A DNA stretch of 27,579 nucleotides, from NCBI GenBank assembly GCA_964407525.1, contig CAYOWC010000029.1:1-27579 (forward strand), given 5' to 3'. The DNA comes from DUZB01 sp964407525. GTDB taxonomy: Bacteria > Desulfobacterota > DSM-4660 > Desulfatiglandales > Desulfatiglandaceae. Position numbers and translations under genes: made by a program. This document shows positions 14,333 through 21,849 of this stretch, piece by piece (positions within the stretch are counted from its first letter, which is position 1; each line of letters starts with the position of its first letter). Under the pieces are notes generated by a model. The model saw nothing but the letters and a program-made list of their open reading frames with translations, ran no database searches and was not told where the DNA came from.

Positions 14333-15832
14333 ATGTGGGCAAAGTGGGCATTGCTGACGGATCTTTATCAGCTCACCATGGTTGGGGGATATGTCGTAAA
14401 GGGAAAGAAGGATCAGTGGGTTAACTTCGATTATTTTTTCCGGCGGATTCCCGATGATGGCGGGTATTGCATTCTTGCGGGTTTGAACGATCTTATCGAC
14501 TATGTCCGGAGGCTCAGGTTTAATAAAACGGATCTTTCGTATTTGGAAGGATTAGGTATTTTTTCGGAGGATGTTCTTAAATATTTTGAAGACTTTACAT
14601 TTACAGGTGACCTGTTTTCCATGCCGGAGGGTACGGTGGTTTTCCCCCATGAACCCCTGATCCGGGTGACGGCCCCGCTGCCTGAGGCACAGCTTATTGA
14701 AACGACTCTCCTAAATATTATGAATTTTCAAACCCTTGTCGCAACAAAAGCGGCCAGGGTCAGCTGGGCTGCTAACGGGGATCATGTCAGTGACTTTGGG
14801 CTGCGAAGGGCGCAGGGTCCGGATGGGGCGCTGATGGCATCACGTGCAGCTTACATTGGCGGTGTGGATGCTACATCAAATGTCCTTGCCGGCCGCCTCT
14901 ACGGAATACCGGTTCGTGGAACCCATGCCCATTCCTGGGTGGAGAGTTTCCCCAATGAACTGGATGCATTCCGTGCTTATGCTAATGTGTATCCCCATGC
15001 CTGCCTGCTTCTGGTGGATACCTACGATACGTTGAACAGTGGGGTACCCAATGCCATTCAGGTGGGGCACGAATTAAGAGAGAATGGAAACGATCTGTGG
15101 GGAATCCGCCTGGACAGTGGGGATCTGGCTTATCTGAGCAGAAAGGCTCGTAAAATGTTGGATGAAGCAGGTTTTAAAGACGCAGTTATCGTTGCTTCCA
15201 GCGACCTGGATGAATGGATCATTGAGAGCCTGAAAAGACAAGGCGCCCGGGTAGACAGCTGGGGCGTGGGTACAAGACTGGTTACTTCCTTCTCCTGTCC
15301 TGCCCTTGGGGGTGTCTATAAACTGACTGCCCTGGATGAAGAGGGTGAACGTATGATTCCCAAAATAAAGCGGTCGGACAACCAGGATAAAATCACGAAC
15401 CCGGGTTTAAAAAAAACGGTGAGGATGTACGATCGAAACGGCCGCATGAGAGGGGACGTGGTTTTTTTTAATGATGAGCTGGTCCCTGAAGGGCGCTCGT
15501 TTCGGGTAAACCACCCTATTTTCCCCCATGTTTCCAAGGCCTACTCTCGAAATTTCAGGGGAGAAGAACTCATGGTTCCTATTTTCAGGAAAGGAAAACT
15601 GATTTACAAAAGGCCGGATGTCCATGGGATCAGGAACCATACCCTGAAAAATCTGGAAGGACTGGACCCCGCTTACAGGCGGTTCAGTAATCCCCACACC
15701 TATCATGTAAGTTTGAGCCCCAAACTTTTCAAAATCAAGCAGCGGCTATTGCGACAGGCCGTGAAGGCAAACGATGTCCACAAGAGCAATCCAATTTCTC
15801 AAAAAGAAAAAAATCCCATTTCAAGTTGTTGA
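14333..15832 (+). CDS. pncB: Nicotinate phosphoribosyltransferase
   Basis: Joins nicotinate to PRPP to give nicotinate mononucleotide, the first step of NAD salvage (Preiss-Handler route), in the cytoplasm. The 499-residue length is normal. Family blocks include LLTDLYQLTMVGGY at the N-terminus, FDYFFRRIPDDGGYCILAGL, FGLRRAQGPDGA, GTHAHSWVESFPNELDAFRAYANVYP (with the His that is phosphorylated in ATP-coupled enzymes), LLVDTYDT, IRLDSGDLAYLS and ASSDLDEW. The C-terminal tail overlaps the next gene by 59 nt in another frame, so the two are co-transcribed. It follows the intrinsic terminator by only about 40 nt, which leaves little room for a promoter; a promoter before or within the terminator region is possible. 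Confidence 0.95.
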   Translation: MWAKWALLTDLYQLTMVGGYVVKGKKDQWVNFDYFFRRIPDDGGYCILAGLNDLIDYVRRLRFNKTDLSYLEGLGIFSEDVLKYFEDFTFTGDLFSMPEGTVVFPHEPLIRVTAPLPEAQLIETTLLNIMNFQTLVATKAARVSWAANGDHVSDFGLRRAQGPDGALMASRAAYIGGVDATSNVLAGRLYGIPVRGTHAHSWVESFPNELDAFRAYANVYPHACLLLVDTYDTLNSGVPNAIQVGHELRENGNDLWGIRLDSGDLAYLSRKARKMLDEAGFKDAVIVASSDLDEWIIESLKRQGARVDSWGVGTRLVTSFSCPALGGVYKLTALDEEGERMIPKIKRSDNQDKITNPGLKKTVRMYDRNGRMRGDVVFFNDELVPEGRSFRVNHPIFPHVSKAYSRNFRGEELMVPIFRKGKLIYKRPDVHGIRNHTLKNLEGLDPAYRRFSNPHTYHVSLSPKLFKIKQRLLRQAVKANDVHKSNPISQKEKNPISSC

Positions 15833-16289
15833 ATACGAACACAGGGAAAAAGGGGCTCTTTTTGCCTCCGAGGCGATCCGGTTTCCATTGGAAAAGACCA
15901 TCAAAACCCTGGTTGCCGATATCGGCTCGAAAACCTTTGTATTTGCCCTCATGCCTGGGAACACAAAACTTGACCTGAAACTTCTCGCCCGCGGTTTTTC
16001 GGTCAAGAAGGCGGCCATGGTGGATCCTTCAGTGGCTGAACGAATTACAGGTTATCTTGTAGGTGGGATCAGTCCATTCGGAACCCGTCAGTCCTGCAAA
16101 GTGGTGATGGAAAAGGGGCTTCTCTCCTTTCAAAAGGTGGCTATTAACGGGGGGAAAAGAGGCACGATGCTTATCATGGACCCCATGGATATCTCAAAAG
16201 CAATCGATTGTGTGCCCATGAAACTTGCCGTCAAAACAGCAGCCACAGAGGTTGGGAAGGAAAGGAACGTTTCTCATGACCACATATGA
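15774..16289 (+). CDS. YbaK/EbsC-type aminoacyl-tRNA deacylase
   Basis: This encodes a 171-residue cytoplasmic editing enzyme that probably hydrolyses mischarged Cys-tRNA(Pro) or a related mischarged tRNA. Family features are TRAIQFLKKKKIPFQVVEYEH at the N-terminus, KTLVADIGSKTFVFALMPGNTKLDLKLLA, and the hallmark GYLVGGISPFGTR, followed by the C-terminal strand AINGGKRGTMLIMDP. It starts inside the end of pncB (59-nt overlap) and its own end overlaps the next ATG by 14 nt, so the three genes form a tight translationally coupled unit. Substrate specificity cannot be read from the sequence. Confidence 0.9.
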   Translation: MSTRAIQFLKKKKIPFQVVEYEHREKGALFASEAIRFPLEKTIKTLVADIGSKTFVFALMPGNTKLDLKLLARGFSVKKAAMVDPSVAERITGYLVGGISPFGTRQSCKVVMEKGLLSFQKVAINGGKRGTMLIMDPMDISKAIDCVPMKLAVKTAATEVGKERNVSHDHI

Positions 16290-17112
16290 GGCCATGTTGA
16301 AGGATGCCTATCTCGAGAAAAGAGAATGCGTGATCGATTTTCCAAACTGGCTTCTTTCCCCTGATAAAATAAGGGGTTATAAGAGCCTCCCGGGGCTGGC
16401 CATTGTGGAAATGGCTGGAAGGGACAGTGTTGCCGCAGCTATCCGTGCGGCCTCTGAGGGAGAATATACGGATTTTATTCCCACTTATGCCTATACCGGA
16501 ACAGAGTATGGAGACTGGGAAAGCGTGACAGAGGCTGTCGATCGACTCTCGGAACGGTTGCCTGGGATACGGGTTCACGAACTTGTTGTCCTTGGATCAA
16601 CGCGGTTTTGGCAGGCCCTGAATGGGAGATTTATGGCCGAAATGATATCCCGTTACCAATTTTTCACACCATGTATCGGGTGCCATTTCTATCTGCATGC
16701 TGTGCGGATTTCTCTTTCTATCCTTCTGGGAAGGGCACCCATTATTGCGGGGGAGAGAGAACTTCATGATGGCGCCGTAAAGGTCAACCAGGCCCCACCC
16801 GCGCTGGATGGGTATAAGGCCCTGCTTCGGGAATTTGACGTGCCGCTGATCCTGCCGTTAAGACGGATCGAAAAGGGAAAGCAGATCGAGGAAATATTAG
16901 GGTTTAAATGGGCACAGGATAAAGAACAACTGGGATGCGTCCTGTCGGGGAACTACCGGAAATTGAATTCTGAGGTGGATATTGTTGGGTACCAGATCCA
17001 AAGATACGTGAAAGAATTTGCGCTTCCCGTATCGAGAAACCTTGTGAAAGCCTATGTGGAAGGCCGGATACCTGATCACCTGCAGGTTGCTGCTGATCTG
17101 CTCCGATCGTAA
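16276..17112 (+). CDS. PP-loop (ATP pyrophosphatase)-like protein of unknown role
   Basis: I do not recognise a characterised family. The 278-residue protein has LAIVEMAGRDSVAAAI (about 41-56), a variant of the SGGxDS pyrophosphate loop that follows the first strand of ATP-pyrophosphatases; A47-G48-R49-D50-S51 is the core. Later come a CxxC in FTPCIGCHFYLHAVR (C133, C136) and an IIAGERELHDGAVKVNQ block, an order reminiscent of MnmA/QueC/ThiI-like enzymes (PCxxC then a GH/GE segment). It may therefore adenylate a nucleobase or tRNA position, in line with the tRNA-editing gene it overlaps by 14 nt. ATG at 16276 has AAGGAAAGGA upstream; an in-frame TTG at 16225 would only add residues inside the previous gene. 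Confidence 0.7.
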   Translation: MTTYEAMLKDAYLEKRECVIDFPNWLLSPDKIRGYKSLPGLAIVEMAGRDSVAAAIRAASEGEYTDFIPTYAYTGTEYGDWESVTEAVDRLSERLPGIRVHELVVLGSTRFWQALNGRFMAEMISRYQFFTPCIGCHFYLHAVRISLSILLGRAPIIAGERELHDGAVKVNQAPPALDGYKALLREFDVPLILPLRRIEKGKQIEEILGFKWAQDKEQLGCVLSGNYRKLNSEVDIVGYQIQRYVKEFALPVSRNLVKAYVEGRIPDHLQVAADLLRS

Positions 17113-17190
17113 CCTGGATAAACCGGAACAGAAAAGGTCTCATGGGAAGGTTTTTGACTGAACCTGTTTCCTGGGCCTTAGTATGTGCTA

Positions 17191-17225
17191 ACCGTGAACC
17201 GTGAACCGTGAACCGTCTACCGTTT
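17191..17225. repeat. Tandem 7-bp repeat (ACCGTGA)
   Basis: Three perfect ACCGTGA units (17191-17211) are followed by two degenerate ones (ACCGTCT, ACCGTTT). Read on the other strand the unit is CGGTTCA, the same word as in the islands at 511-546 and 22661-22690. It lies 22 nt before the start of the TIM-barrel gene. Confidence 0.85.
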
Positions 17226-17247
17226 TAACCAACAAAGGTCTTGTGAT

Positions 17248-18060
17248 ATGAAGCCGAAAGTGGTCTTGTGTAACCTGTTTGAAGAAATTGAACAATTGAA
17301 AGCCTTTGCAGGCGAGAACGGTTTCCAAGGGGTTGACTGGTCCTTTGATATGGAGACTCTCCCCGAAACGCCTCTTGAGGAATCGAGATGGATCAAAGAC
17401 CAGCTGCGTCTGAATCCCTATGAAGTGCGCTATCATTGTCCTTTTCACCGAATCGATCTGGGGCATGATGATCCCGCCCAGGCGGAAGAGGCCGATGCCG
17501 TATTCCGGAGAATTATACGCCTCCTCTCTCGTGCCGGAGGAAGGTTTCTTTCTATACACATCGGTCTCGGTCAGGTTTCCACAGAACCGTTGTCCTGGGA
17601 TGCTACCCTAAATAATCTCAGACGATTGGTCCAGTTTGGTACTGACCATGGGGTGAAGATTTGCCTGGAGAATCTGGCGTGGGGCTGGACAAGCAAACCG
17701 AACCTGTTTGAAAAACTGATCCGCAGGAGCAGCGCCGGTGTGACCCTGGATATAGGTCATGCTTATGCATGTGAATCGGTGAGCAGTCAACAGTATACCA
17801 TTGAGGATTTTGTAAGTCCCCATGGCGATCGTGTTTTCAATGCCCATATTTACCACACGGAGATTCCGGGAGTTGGCCATGTTCCTCCGGGGACATTGGA
17901 TGATATTGCGGATCGTCTTTCGCTTCTTGAGCATGTCGGTTGCTCATGGTGGGTTCTTGAAATCAGGGAGCCGGAAGGGTTGCTGCAGACAAAAAGGATC
18001 ATAGACGAGTACCTGAATCGTGGTGTGGAAAATTCTGAAACCGTCGGTGGAATTATTTAA
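17248..18060 (+). CDS. Sugar phosphate isomerase/epimerase-like TIM-barrel protein
   Basis: This encodes 270 residues of the AP-endonuclease-2/xylose-isomerase-like TIM barrel (COG1082 type). Candidate metal ligands fall in the expected order: H104 (SIHIG), E141 (CLENLAWG), D168 and H171 (TLDIGHA), H200 and H203 (NAHIYHT), H211 (GVGHVPPGTLD) and E238 (VLEIREPE). The barrel core is therefore probably an active divalent-metal enzyme, but the substrate is unknown. ATG follows AAAGG. The next gene starts 21 nt downstream with its own AAGGA site, so they are likely co-transcribed. An alternative is a Nfo-like DNA repair enzyme, but the length and the ENLAWGW strand fit the isomerase-like branch better. 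Confidence 0.8.
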   Translation: MKPKVVLCNLFEEIEQLKAFAGENGFQGVDWSFDMETLPETPLEESRWIKDQLRLNPYEVRYHCPFHRIDLGHDDPAQAEEADAVFRRIIRLLSRAGGRFLSIHIGLGQVSTEPLSWDATLNNLRRLVQFGTDHGVKICLENLAWGWTSKPNLFEKLIRRSSAGVTLDIGHAYACESVSSQQYTIEDFVSPHGDRVFNAHIYHTEIPGVGHVPPGTLDDIADRLSLLEHVGCSWWVLEIREPEGLLQTKRIIDEYLNRGVENSETVGGII

Positions 18061-18081
18061 GAGCACATAAGGATTTCTGGC

Positions 18082-19398
18082 ATGAAAATCATCATTGTTC
18101 TCCTGGATGGCGCTGGAGACCGGTCTTGTCAGATTTTTGGAAATCGGACGCCCCTTCAGGCTGCCGATACGCCGAATCTGAATCGATTGGCTGCCCTTGG
18201 CGGAAGTGGACTTTTTCATGCGTCAAGAATCGGACAGTGCCTTCCGAGCGAGACGGCTCACTACCTCCTGTTTGGATATGATCTTGGTGATTTTCCGGGA
18301 AGAGGGTTGCTGGAAGCTGTGGGATATGGGACCCCCTTTAATGATGGAGACGTGCTTTCTCTTGCCCATCTGTCAGGGGTTGATTTTCGCGGACAAACTC
18401 CCCTGTTGACTGTGGCACGGAAGCGTATTGAGGAGAACGAGGTCGAGATTTCTTCCCTCTATGCGGCTGTGAAACCCGTTCAACTCCATGGCATTGATTT
18501 TCATCTCCACCGCACGGACCATAATGACGCCATTCTGGTGATGAGTGGTGATGTGTCGCCCTATGTCTCTGATTCAGACCCTATGATACCAGGGTATCCC
18601 ATGGCCAGGATCAAACCCCTTTTCGGGAATCCCGAGCCGGAAAAGGCGGTAAAGACGGCTCGTGCCTTGAACGCCTACCTTTCCTATTGTCACGGTGTGC
18701 TTTCGGAGCGTCAATTGAGGCTGGGGAAGGATGCGGTAAGTGGGCGGAGGGCCAATTTCCTGGCTACTCAGCGTTGCGGTCGAAGGATTGTTCAAAGGCC
18801 TTTTGAAGAACTCTGGGGGTTGCGGGGAATGCTCATCGCTTCCGGAGCCATATACGGTGGACTTGCCCACGAGCTGGGACTTATGTTCAACAGGCAGGAA
18901 GACAGTTCTGATCCGGGCCTTGATTTGCGTAAGCGTATCCGTATTGCTCTTGCGGATAGTGCCCACGAATTTTTTCACGTCCATACAAAGGTTCCGGACG
19001 AGGCCGCGCACAAGGGTGATCCTTTTTTGAAAAAAACCGTTCTATCTAAACTCGACCGAGGCTTAGATGAACTGGTCAATGCGGTGAAAACCAGAGATGA
19101 CCTGATTGTTGCTGTGACAGCCGATCACTCCACGCCTTGTGAGTCGACACTCATTCACTCCGGCGAACCGGTACCGGTGACGGTTGTGGGCGGCCGCGCG
19201 AGACGGGATTCGGTGGAAATCTTTGATGAAATAGAAGCTTCCAAGGGTTGTGTTGGATCTCTGAGAGGGCGGGAATTGATGCTTCTCCTTCTTAACTATG
19301 CCGATCAATCCGTCCTGGCGGGCCATCGTCTCGGAAGCAGACAGAAAACGCATTTTCCGGGGCGATACGAAGCCTTCACCGGGAACGGTTCCATCTGA
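18082..19398 (+). CDS. Archaeal-type 2,3-bisphosphoglycerate-independent phosphoglycerate mutase (ApgM family)
   Basis: This encodes 438 residues of the alkaline phosphatase-like metalloenzyme superfamily (COG3635 branch). It should interconvert 3- and 2-phosphoglycerate. The metal-binding Asp is D9 (VLLDGAGDR), the nucleophilic Ser is S56 in CLPSETAHYLLFGYD, and the other ligands lie in FHVHTKVPDEAAHKGD and VTADHSTPCESTLIHSGEPVPV. GRGLLEAVGYG matches the usual RGPFEAAGxG block only loosely. This type is standard in archaea and patchy in bacteria. Because a glycolytic mutase may also exist elsewhere in the genome, a related phosphotransfer such as cofactor-independent phosphonate or homoserine kinase-type chemistry cannot be excluded. 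It is transcribed with the TIM-barrel gene. Confidence 0.85.
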   Translation: MKIIIVLLDGAGDRSCQIFGNRTPLQAADTPNLNRLAALGGSGLFHASRIGQCLPSETAHYLLFGYDLGDFPGRGLLEAVGYGTPFNDGDVLSLAHLSGVDFRGQTPLLTVARKRIEENEVEISSLYAAVKPVQLHGIDFHLHRTDHNDAILVMSGDVSPYVSDSDPMIPGYPMARIKPLFGNPEPEKAVKTARALNAYLSYCHGVLSERQLRLGKDAVSGRRANFLATQRCGRRIVQRPFEELWGLRGMLIASGAIYGGLAHELGLMFNRQEDSSDPGLDLRKRIRIALADSAHEFFHVHTKVPDEAAHKGDPFLKKTVLSKLDRGLDELVNAVKTRDDLIVAVTADHSTPCESTLIHSGEPVPVTVVGGRARRDSVEIFDEIEASKGCVGSLRGRELMLLLLNYADQSVLAGHRLGSRQKTHFPGRYEAFTGNGSI

Positions 19399-19496
19399 AA
19401 AAACTACCCATGGTATTGGCTGCAGAATTATGGTAGACTGACGAGATACATGGAATATATCTTTGCTAAGCACCTGATGCTGTAAAGGAGACGAAT

Positions 19497-21098
19497 ATGG
19501 TCAAAGTAACCTGTCTTGGCGGTGCCGGTTCCGTAACCGGTTCCTGTTTTCTTATTGAAAGTTCGGAAGGGAAAAAAGTCCTTGTGGATTGCGGCCTTTT
19601 CCAGGGTGGAAAACAGATGGAGAGTAGAAACTGGGATGCCTGGGGGTTTGATCCAAAAAGCGTCGATACCCTGTTTTTGACCCATGCCCATATCGACCAC
19701 AGCGGTAAGATCCCCAAGTTGGTTCGTGACGGATTTCAAGGCAGGATTATCACCTCTCCGCCCACCGCAGAATTGTGTAAGATTATGCTTCTCGATGCGG
19801 CCCATATCCAGGAAATGGATGCGGAATGGCAGAGCAGGAAAAACAAACGTCAGAGCAGGAAAGGAATCTCGGCACTCTATACGACCGAGGATGCGGAGGC
19901 AAGTCTCAAGTGTCTTCATCCCGTAGAGAGAGATAATATTCTGGAGATTCAGCCTGGCATCAAAGCCCGTCTTCGAAATGCCGGGCACATCCTTGGATCT
20001 TCCATCCTGGAGCTGTGGTTCGAAGAGAATGATGAATCCATAAAGATGGTTTTTTCAGGAGATCTGGGAAAGAAGGATCAGTTGATTGTACGAGATCCTC
20101 AGGAAGTATTCGATGCGGATTATCTTTTCCTGGAGTCCACCTATGGAAACCGGTTTCATCGCACTTTTGAAGACAGCAAGCAGGAAATGCTGGAAGCCAT
20201 AAAATATGCCGTTTCCAACAATGAGAAGGTGATTATTCCCGCCTTTGCAGTGGAGCGGACCCAGGAAATAATTTATATTCTGGGTGAATTTCAAAGGGAG
20301 GGTTTCCTGCCGGACATCCCGATTTATCTGGACAGCCCGCTGGCCATCAAGGCAACTGAGATTTTCAGGAAAAATAAGAAATACTATGATTCGGAAGCTC
20401 GGGCTATTGTGGACCAGGGATATGACCCTTTTAACATGCCGAATCTCAAGTATACCCCGAGTACCAATGAGTCCATTGCCATCAATGAAAACAAAGGTTC
20501 CGCTATTGTCATCGCCGGGAGCGGCATGTGTACGGCCGGACGGATCAAACATCATTTGAAACACAATTTGTGGCGTGGAGGTGCGAGCGTTGTTATTGTG
20601 GGGTTTCAGGCGAAGGGTACGACCGGAAGGCAGATTGTTGATGGCGCAAAACAGGTGAAAATTTTCCGGGAGAATGTGTCCGTGAATGCCAAAGTATTTA
20701 CGATTGGCGGCTTTTCAGCCCACGCGGACCAAAAAGATCTGTTGGAGTGGGTAAGTCATTTCGAAAGCAGTCCGAAAGTATTTGTGATTCACGGGGAATC
20801 TGAGGCCAGTGAAACCCTTGCTGCAAAGCTGAAAGAAAAATTTCAGTTGGAAGTTCATGTCCCGCAGTGGAAGGAACGTTTGATTCTCAAATCGAAGGAA
20901 ATGACCGTCGAAAAATCAGAAGAACAAATACCTGCACCGGACGTACAAAACATGATGCTGAACAGCCTTATCGATATCGAAAATGAATTGAAGCGTTTGA
21001 GGAAAAAGATCAGCGGGGAGCTCTCCCCCGATGGCCTGGAAATGGAAGATGTGGATCGACTTGCCTATCTCAAAGAGGAACTTCATAATCTACTGTGA
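19497..21098 (+). CDS. Beta-CASP metallo-beta-lactamase-fold ribonuclease
   Basis: This encodes 533 residues of the CPSF73/YSH1-like RNase group. The metal site is HAHIDH (H63, H65, D67, H68); the other ligands lie in RNAGHILGSS and FSGDLGK. The beta-CASP insertion follows, with FAVERTQEIIY and IYLDSPLA, then the returning MBL part with SGMCTAGRIKHHL, GFQAKGTTGRQIVDG and the final His in FSAHADQKDLLEW. A C-terminal region (about 440-533) is charged and helical. It probably processes or degrades RNA as endo- or exonuclease. The start has AAAGGAGA 6-7 nt upstream. Its stop abuts the MITE-like repeat. The 98-nt gap upstream contains no terminator. Confidence 0.92.
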   Translation: MVKVTCLGGAGSVTGSCFLIESSEGKKVLVDCGLFQGGKQMESRNWDAWGFDPKSVDTLFLTHAHIDHSGKIPKLVRDGFQGRIITSPPTAELCKIMLLDAAHIQEMDAEWQSRKNKRQSRKGISALYTTEDAEASLKCLHPVERDNILEIQPGIKARLRNAGHILGSSILELWFEENDESIKMVFSGDLGKKDQLIVRDPQEVFDADYLFLESTYGNRFHRTFEDSKQEMLEAIKYAVSNNEKVIIPAFAVERTQEIIYILGEFQREGFLPDIPIYLDSPLAIKATEIFRKNKKYYDSEARAIVDQGYDPFNMPNLKYTPSTNESIAINENKGSAIVIAGSGMCTAGRIKHHLKHNLWRGGASVVIVGFQAKGTTGRQIVDGAKQVKIFRENVSVNAKVFTIGGFSAHADQKDLLEWVSHFESSPKVFVIHGESEASETLAAKLKEKFQLEVHVPQWKERLILKSKEMTVEKSEEQIPAPDVQNMMLNSLIDIENELKRLRKKISGELSPDGLEMEDVDRLAYLKEELHNLL

Positions 21099-21288
21099 CC
21101 TGAAATCTGCAATTAGCGGTTAGCGGTTACTTAGCCACACGATATCGGTTGGTTACGATTACATTAGATTGGTATCAAAAAATGAAAGCTCCAATATGAA
21201 AAGAAGGCTTCAAATTCCTGAACCCTTTAAGCTAAAGGCTAATAGCTAAAAGCTAATAGCTAAAAGCTAATAGCATCTTTTAAGTGTG
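21099..21288 (+). repeat. MITE-like inverted-repeat element, copy B
   Basis: Ends are CTGCAATTAGCGGTTAGCGG on the left and GCTAATAGCATCTTTTAAGTGT on the right, an imperfect inverted repeat built of TTAGC/GCTAA units. The right arm contains a 14-bp tandem unit GCTAATAGCTAAAA (21238-21251, 21252-21265, plus a partial unit to 21274). The 53-bp core at 21134-21186 aligns with the reverse complement of 91-143, about three-quarters identical by eye. It lies between the RNase stop and the response regulator. Confidence 0.7.
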
Positions 21289-21333
21289 GTCTTCTCAGTA
21301 GCAAACAACTGACTTCCCATGGAGGACGGGGGT

Positions 21334-21822
21334 ATGGCCCGAAAAAAATTGCTGTCGGGAAAACGAATTCTGATCGTAGATGACGAACCCGATGTGTTGG
21401 AAACCCTTGAGGAGCTACTCGACTCGACTCGAATTACCAAAGTCGATAATTATAAGGATGCGAAACAGCTCCTGGAAACAAAAAGGTTTGATATTGCAGT
21501 CCTTGATATTATGGGGGTTGACGGATATGAACTACTCCAGATTGCGACGGAAAAAAAGATTACAGCCGTCATCCTCACAGCCCATGCTCTGAGTCCGGAG
21601 CATACTGCCAGGTCTCAAAAGGGAGGGGCTGCCCTCTATGTACCCAAAGATAAAATAGTCGATATCGCCACCTATCTCGAGGACGTTCTCGAAGCCGAGC
21701 AGGAAGGGAAGAGTACCTGGTGGCGATGGATCGACCGTTTTGCTGATTACTATGATGAAAAATTTGAAAAAGACTGGCAATTTCGGGACAAGGATTTCTG
21801 GAAAAGCTTTCCCTATGCCTGA
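21334..21822 (+). CDS. Orphan response regulator with aromatic-rich C-terminal tail
   Basis: This encodes 162 residues. The receiver domain (about 10-125) has D16-D17 (IVDDEPD), the phospho-acceptor D58 (AVLDIMGVDG), the switch Thr in ILTAHAL, and Lys in YVPKDKI. The last 40 residues (from about 125) are rich in Trp, Tyr and Phe (STWWRWIDRFADYYDEKFEKDWQF...FWKSFPYA) and match no DNA-binding domain that I know. I chose ATG at 21334 because GGAGG at 21321-21325 lies 8 nt upstream; the ATG at 21319 is immediately before that site. There is no adjacent kinase. It is tail to tail with the crotonase gene, 27 bp apart. Confidence 0.85.
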   Translation: MARKKLLSGKRILIVDDEPDVLETLEELLDSTRITKVDNYKDAKQLLETKRFDIAVLDIMGVDGYELLQIATEKKITAVILTAHALSPEHTARSQKGGAALYVPKDKIVDIATYLEDVLEAEQEGKSTWWRWIDRFADYYDEKFEKDWQFRDKDFWKSFPYA

Positions 21823-21849
21823 TTTAGATCTTTGATGTCGGCTCTTCCA

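Noticed and set aside
17194..17222. tRNA gene suggested by GGTTCA-type words in several intergenic regions
   Set aside because: The words occur without a cloverleaf or acceptor stem.
17191..17225. CRISPR-like array
   Set aside because: Units are 7 bp with no spacers; it is a simple tandem repeat.
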